NCBI GenBank assembly: GCA_963718745.1 | Contig: OY970370.1 | Location: 372,001 to 436,000, forward strand | Reading direction: 5' to 3' | From: Fermentibacter sp963718745 [NCBI: Candidatus Fermentibacterota bacterium] | GTDB taxonomy: Bacteria > Fermentibacterota > Fermentibacteria > Fermentibacterales | DNA length: 64,000 bases | Part shown: piece after piece, positions 61,088-64,000 of the stretch | Numbering within the stretch: the first letter of the stretch is position 1 | How the letters are laid out: the number at the start of each line of letters is the position of its first letter | Made by a program: the position numbers and the translations under genes | The notes under the pieces: generated by a model | The model's input: the letters and a program-made list of their open reading frames with translations, nothing else | Database searches by the model: none | What the model was told of the DNA's origin: nothing

Positions 61088-61891
61088 TTGAAAAGGCTTC
61101 TCGCTCCGTTGACGATGGTGCTGATCCTGGTGTCCGCCTGCGGTGTCTCGCCGGAGGAACGGGCGGTCCGCGCCGCCTACAACGACCTGACCGACAACAT
61201 GGAATCCGGTGACTACGATGCCACTTTCGATGCGATGAGCTCAAACACCAGGCAGTTCCTCGACGAGCTGGCCGGAGCCCTCGAATTCTACGGGATGGGG
61301 ATGGGCGCCGACGGCAGGGAGCTCCTCTGGACCATGATGTCCGAAGTGGACATGTCCGACCTCTCCCGCGACATCCGGTCGGTGACGATCACCGGGAACA
61401 GGGCCGACGTTGTCACCGCGACACTCGAGGGTGACGAGACGACGACCTTCGTACTCGAGGACGGCGCCTGGAAGCTCGACTTCGAAGAGTTCATGAAGAG
61501 CGCGATGGACGAGGGCATGGCCGGTTCAGGTATGACCGTCGACGATCTCCTCGCACGCGAGGTGCCGGGTGATCTCGGCGGCGGCGGGATGGTCGAAGGC
61601 ACTGACTTCGAGGTCGGCACAGGGAGCTGCCCCGTCAGGATCACCAACGATCTCGGCAGCTGGGAGATCTGGTATGTCTACGTCAGCACCTCGGACCAGA
61701 CCGAATGGGGCGAGGACTGGCTCGGAGCCTCCAACATCCTCTCCCCCGGCAACACGTTGACTGTCAACGTCGGTCAGGGTACCTACGACATGATGGTCGA
61801 GGACGAGGACGGCGATACCTACAGCCTCTACGGCGTGGAGGTAGGCTCCTCGGGCTACACCTGGAATGTCTCTCTCTCAGACATGGACTGA
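61088..61891 (+). CDS. lipoprotein with C-terminal repeat-family domain
   Basis: 267 residues. TTG start chosen because GGAGG lies 5 nt upstream and the signal begins at once (MKRLLAPLTMVLILVSACG, lipobox VSAC). Residues about 25-150 form an NTF2-like/DUF4878-like fold (RAAYNDLTDNMESGDYDATF, VVTATLEGDETTTFVLEDGA). The last 85 residues (CPVRITNDLGSWEIWYVYVS ... GTYDMMVEDEDGDTYSLYGV) are one copy of the domain found three times in the next gene. Probably outer-membrane or periplasmic; ligand unknown. Confidence 0.7.
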   Translation: MKRLLAPLTMVLILVSACGVSPEERAVRAAYNDLTDNMESGDYDATFDAMSSNTRQFLDELAGALEFYGMGMGADGRELLWTMMSEVDMSDLSRDIRSVTITGNRADVVTATLEGDETTTFVLEDGAWKLDFEEFMKSAMDEGMAGSGMTVDDLLAREVPGDLGGGGMVEGTDFEVGTGSCPVRITNDLGSWEIWYVYVSTSDQTEWGEDWLGASNILSPGNTLTVNVGQGTYDMMVEDEDGDTYSLYGVEVGSSGYTWNVSLSDMD

Positions 61892-62005
61892 GATCTGATC
61901 CGGTATGGACACTGGATCACCCGAAAGCGATGATAGTTGCCAACGGCGCCCCGGGTGCTGTCGATTCAGGTAGACCGGTGCCAGACAACCTTTGATGGAG
62001 GGATG

Positions 62006-62902
62006 ATGAGAAGAGTCCTGTTGCTGCTTGCAAGCGCCCTAGTACTGATCGGGGCGGGCTGCGCCAAGACGGTGCCCATTACGATCACAAACTCTCTCGG
62101 CGATTATGACATAGCCCAGATCTACATCTATCCGACCACCCAGATAAGCCGCGGCGAAGACCTCCAGGTCGCCGACCTCGTCTCCGGCGAGAGCGCGATC
62201 TTCCAGTTCCTCCCCGGCACCTACAACATCCTTGTAATCGACCAGGATGACGACAGCTACTTCTTCGAGAACGTCACAGTCCCCAAGGAAGGCCTCGTCA
62301 AGGAGATCACCCTCGACGACCTGAACTGGGAGAATGTCCATGTCGGAACCGGCCACTACCCCATCACCATCACGAACAACCTGGTCGACTACGACCTGTG
62401 GTGGCTCTACGTCGACCCGACCGGCAACGAGTTCTCTACCGAGTACATGGATTCCAACATCATCTTCCCGGATGAGACCATCACCGTATGGATCGAGCCG
62501 GGCACCTACGACGTCCAGGTCATCGACGACACCGACTTCACCTACACCTACGAGGGCGTTGCCGTTTCCGAGACCGCCGGCGCGACTCTCTCCGTCAAGC
62601 CCGAGGACATCGACACAGTAAGGCCGATAGCCGTACCCGCCACTGTCACGGTCAGGAACGGCCTGGGCAGCTGGGACATCATGTATCTTTACATCGACAA
62701 GTCCGACGAGCCCTGGGGCGAGGACAGGCTGGGCTCCTCCATCCTCCTGCCCGGTGACTCCTTCGATGTCGAGATCACCACGGGTACCTGGGACATGAAG
62801 GCCGAAGACGTAGATGGCGACACCTACACGATCTGGCAGCAGGAAGTCGGTCCGGAGGGCTTCGTATGGGAAGTCACCCTCGACCAGATGGACGCTCAGT
62901 AG
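62006..62902 (+). CDS. lipoprotein with three copies of an unnamed repeat domain
   Basis: 298 residues from ATG 62006 (GGAGG 4 nt upstream; ATG 62003 also possible). Signal MRRVLLLLASALVLIGAGCA with lipobox IGAGC. Then three units of about 85 residues, each starting with ITNxLGDYD-type strands (VPITITNSLGDYDIAQIYIY; YPITITNNLVDYDLWWLYVD; ATVTVRNGLGSWDIMYLYID) and ending in a GTYD/GTWD turn and an acidic D-x-D-x-x-Y strand. The preceding lipoprotein carries one such unit. The beta-sandwich look suggests a carbohydrate or protein-binding role. Function unknown. Confidence 0.7.
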   Translation: MRRVLLLLASALVLIGAGCAKTVPITITNSLGDYDIAQIYIYPTTQISRGEDLQVADLVSGESAIFQFLPGTYNILVIDQDDDSYFFENVTVPKEGLVKEITLDDLNWENVHVGTGHYPITITNNLVDYDLWWLYVDPTGNEFSTEYMDSNIIFPDETITVWIEPGTYDVQVIDDTDFTYTYEGVAVSETAGATLSVKPEDIDTVRPIAVPATVTVRNGLGSWDIMYLYIDKSDEPWGEDRLGSSILLPGDSFDVEITTGTWDMKAEDVDGDTYTIWQQEVGPEGFVWEVTLDQMDAQ

Positions 62903-62924
62903 TCCGACCCCTTCGTCAGCAGGA

Positions 62925-62968
62925 GAAGCCCCCGGGAGACCGGGGGCTTCTTCTTTTCTTCTCTTCTC
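62925..62968 (+). terminator. strong rho-independent terminator
   Basis: A perfect 11-bp stem GAAGCCCCCGG/CCGGGGGCTTC (62925-62935 with 62940-62950) around a GAGA loop, followed by a long T-rich run TTCTTTTCTTCTC. It ends the two-lipoprotein transcript. Confidence 0.9.
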
Positions 62969-63011
62969 ATCCTGTCAGGGTTTCGCAGCTCCGCCCGTGC
63001 GCCTTTCTTCC

Positions 63012-64000
63012 TCAGGTCCTCCGCATCATCCGGACGAAGACGAGATTGACGGCCGCCACGGCAGCGGCCAGGGCGAACACCGACCAGGGACCCACGAAGG
63101 CCCAGAGGAGACCCGCCCCGACCGGCACCAGCATCGATACGGCGTGGTCGAGCGTGCCTCCCAGGCCGAGGGTCGGGACGATGTCTCCGCTGCATCTGGC
63201 TATCCTCGTGAGGTATGTGGTCCTCGCCATGCTGAGGGAGAAGAGCAGCTCGTCGAGTACGTAGAGCGAATAGAGTACGGCGAGTGCGCCTCCCCTTCCG
63301 AGGATCGAGGGAGCCGCGGCATAGCCCAGGCACATGCAGAAGACGAGCACCGACTCGACGGTCAGGACGGCCTTCTCGCCGTACCTGTCGATGAGGTCTC
63401 CGAAGAGAGGTTTCGAGAACAGTCCCAGGATGGCCGCGGCGCCCATGGCTATGGCGATGTCCTGGGCTCTCTGGTCGAACATGCTCACCAGGAGCCAGGG
63501 GGCGAAGGTCAGGAATATCTGCTTCCTCGCCCCGAACAGGATGGCGAGCATGTAGTAGAGCCTGTACTCCCTCCTCACGACGAACCTCTCGCGCAGCGCC
63601 ATCCTCCTGGCGCCGTCCTCCCTGTCTCCGGAGACCCTCGGTATCGCCATGGTCAGCACCGCTCCGAGCACGAGGATCAGGGCGCCGCTCGCGTAGGTGG
63701 CGGCGAACCCGCCTCCGGTCTTCTCCAGGACGATCCAGACGATACCGGTCCCGAGCATCAGGCCGGCAGACCGGTAGGCCCCCACGATGCCGAGGATCCA
63801 ACCCCTGCCCTTCTCCGGCGCCAGATCCATCGCGAGCGAATCTCTAAGCGGGACATACAGATGCATGCCTGCCGACCAGAGGATCATGCACGCCATGAAG
63901 ACCGCGAAGGAGGACCCGGCGAAAGCGAGAACGGCGAAACTCGCAACCCCGGCGGCGAAGCAGAGGGTGATCGCGCGCCCCCTGGCCATGCCTGCGACGA
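63012..64000 (-). CDS. MFS transporter, N-terminus beyond window
   Basis: At least 325 residues are visible and the frame is still open at the window end, so roughly the first two helices are missing (a full MFS protein has about 400 residues and 12 helices). Visible blocks include LRDSLAMDLAPEKGRGWILG, the loop-2/3-like RAGG region, and GDLIDRYGEKAVLTVESVLV (motif-A-like repeat in the second half). Ten hydrophobic segments are seen. Substrate unknown. Confidence 0.8.
   Translation of the reverse strand, partial: VAGMARGRAITLCFAAGVASFAVLAFAGSSFAVFMACMILWSAGMHLYVPLRDSLAMDLAPEKGRGWILGIVGAYRSAGLMLGTGIVWIVLEKTGGGFAATYASGALILVLGAVLTMAIPRVSGDREDGARRMALRERFVVRREYRLYYMLAILFGARKQIFLTFAPWLLVSMFDQRAQDIAIAMGAAAILGLFSKPLFGDLIDRYGEKAVLTVESVLVFCMCLGYAAAPSILGRGGALAVLYSLYVLDELLFSLSMARTTYLTRIARCSGDIVPTLGLGGTLDHAVSMLVPVGAGLLWAFVGPWSVFALAAAVAAVNLVFVRMMRRT

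Noticed and set aside
1-64000. tRNA, rRNA, CRISPR array, insertion sequence or prophage
   Set aside because: I found no T-loop/acceptor pattern, no regular direct repeats with spacers, no transposase or integrase motif.

Overview
The window is GC-rich, densely coded bacterial DNA with no rRNA, tRNA, CRISPR array, insertion sequence or phage gene that I could recognise. Many genes overlap by ATGA or GTGA junctions and several start with TTG. A PorV/UPF0164-type outer-membrane protein, many lipoproteins, periplasmic lytic transglycosylases and a PpiD/SurA-like chaperone point to a two-membrane (Gram-negative) cell. My guess is an FCB-related candidate lineage (Fermentibacteria or Eisenbacteria type). 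That is inference from gene content, not a phylogenetic result.

Layout. 1-4.0 kb: a PorV-like gene cut by the window edge, a PilZ protein overlapping it, and five small membrane proteins. 4.2-9.7 kb (+): glycogen branching enzyme GlgB, a DUF503 protein, a YjbQ protein, then a PRC/MgtE-N/CBS protein overlapping an NRAMP-like transporter. 9.8-11.7 kb (+): an ECF sigma factor, a zinc-binding anti-sigma factor and an HtrA-like protein with PDZ domain that seems to lack its catalytic residues. 11.8-17.65 kb (-): a tightly packed seven-gene run whose core is a DUF2207-like membrane protein ending in a Cys-Ala repeat tail, overlapped by a radical SAM/SPASM protein with a PqqD-like N-terminus; a zinc-ribbon membrane protein precedes it and a methyltransferase, a GNAT-like protein, a YgjP-like peptidase and a YkvA protein follow. 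This is the best candidate for an undescribed system (a peptide-modification module acting on a membrane-anchored substrate).

17.8-22.3 kb (-): an SDR enzyme, a membrane protein, an acetyltransferase, a DEAD-box RNA helicase with a long leader, a DUF5661 protein and a small membrane protein. 22.5-25.1 kb (+): a DUF6144-like protein and a beta-propeller lipoprotein in a stretch of visibly lower GC. 25.1-30.5 kb: a zinc-ribbon membrane protein, Kbl, an LEA14-like lipoprotein, an SGNH hydrolase (all -) and a GT-C-like membrane protein (+). 30.4-39.25 kb (-): two lytic transglycosylases (Slt type and MltD/LysM type) flanking two TPR/coiled-coil proteins. 39.3-44.1 kb: Asd (+), a zinc-ribbon coiled-coil protein and HolA (-), and a PpiD-like chaperone (+).

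44.3-55.1 kb (-): a continuous run dnaK, dnaJ, mutS2, dnaG, rpoD-like sigma, then a B12/siderophore-type ABC importer (binding protein, ATPase, permease). This joins chaperones and the dnaG-rpoD pair with metal/corrinoid uptake. 55.3-60.9 kb (-): GGDEF protein, amidohydrolase, nadC, coaX, stand-alone coaC and mtnA, all overlapping, a cofactor and methionine-salvage operon. 61.1-62.9 kb (+): two lipoproteins sharing one to three copies of a repeated domain. 63.0-64.0 kb (-): an MFS transporter cut by the window end.

All calls rest on reading the sequence and on family knowledge; no database search was run.
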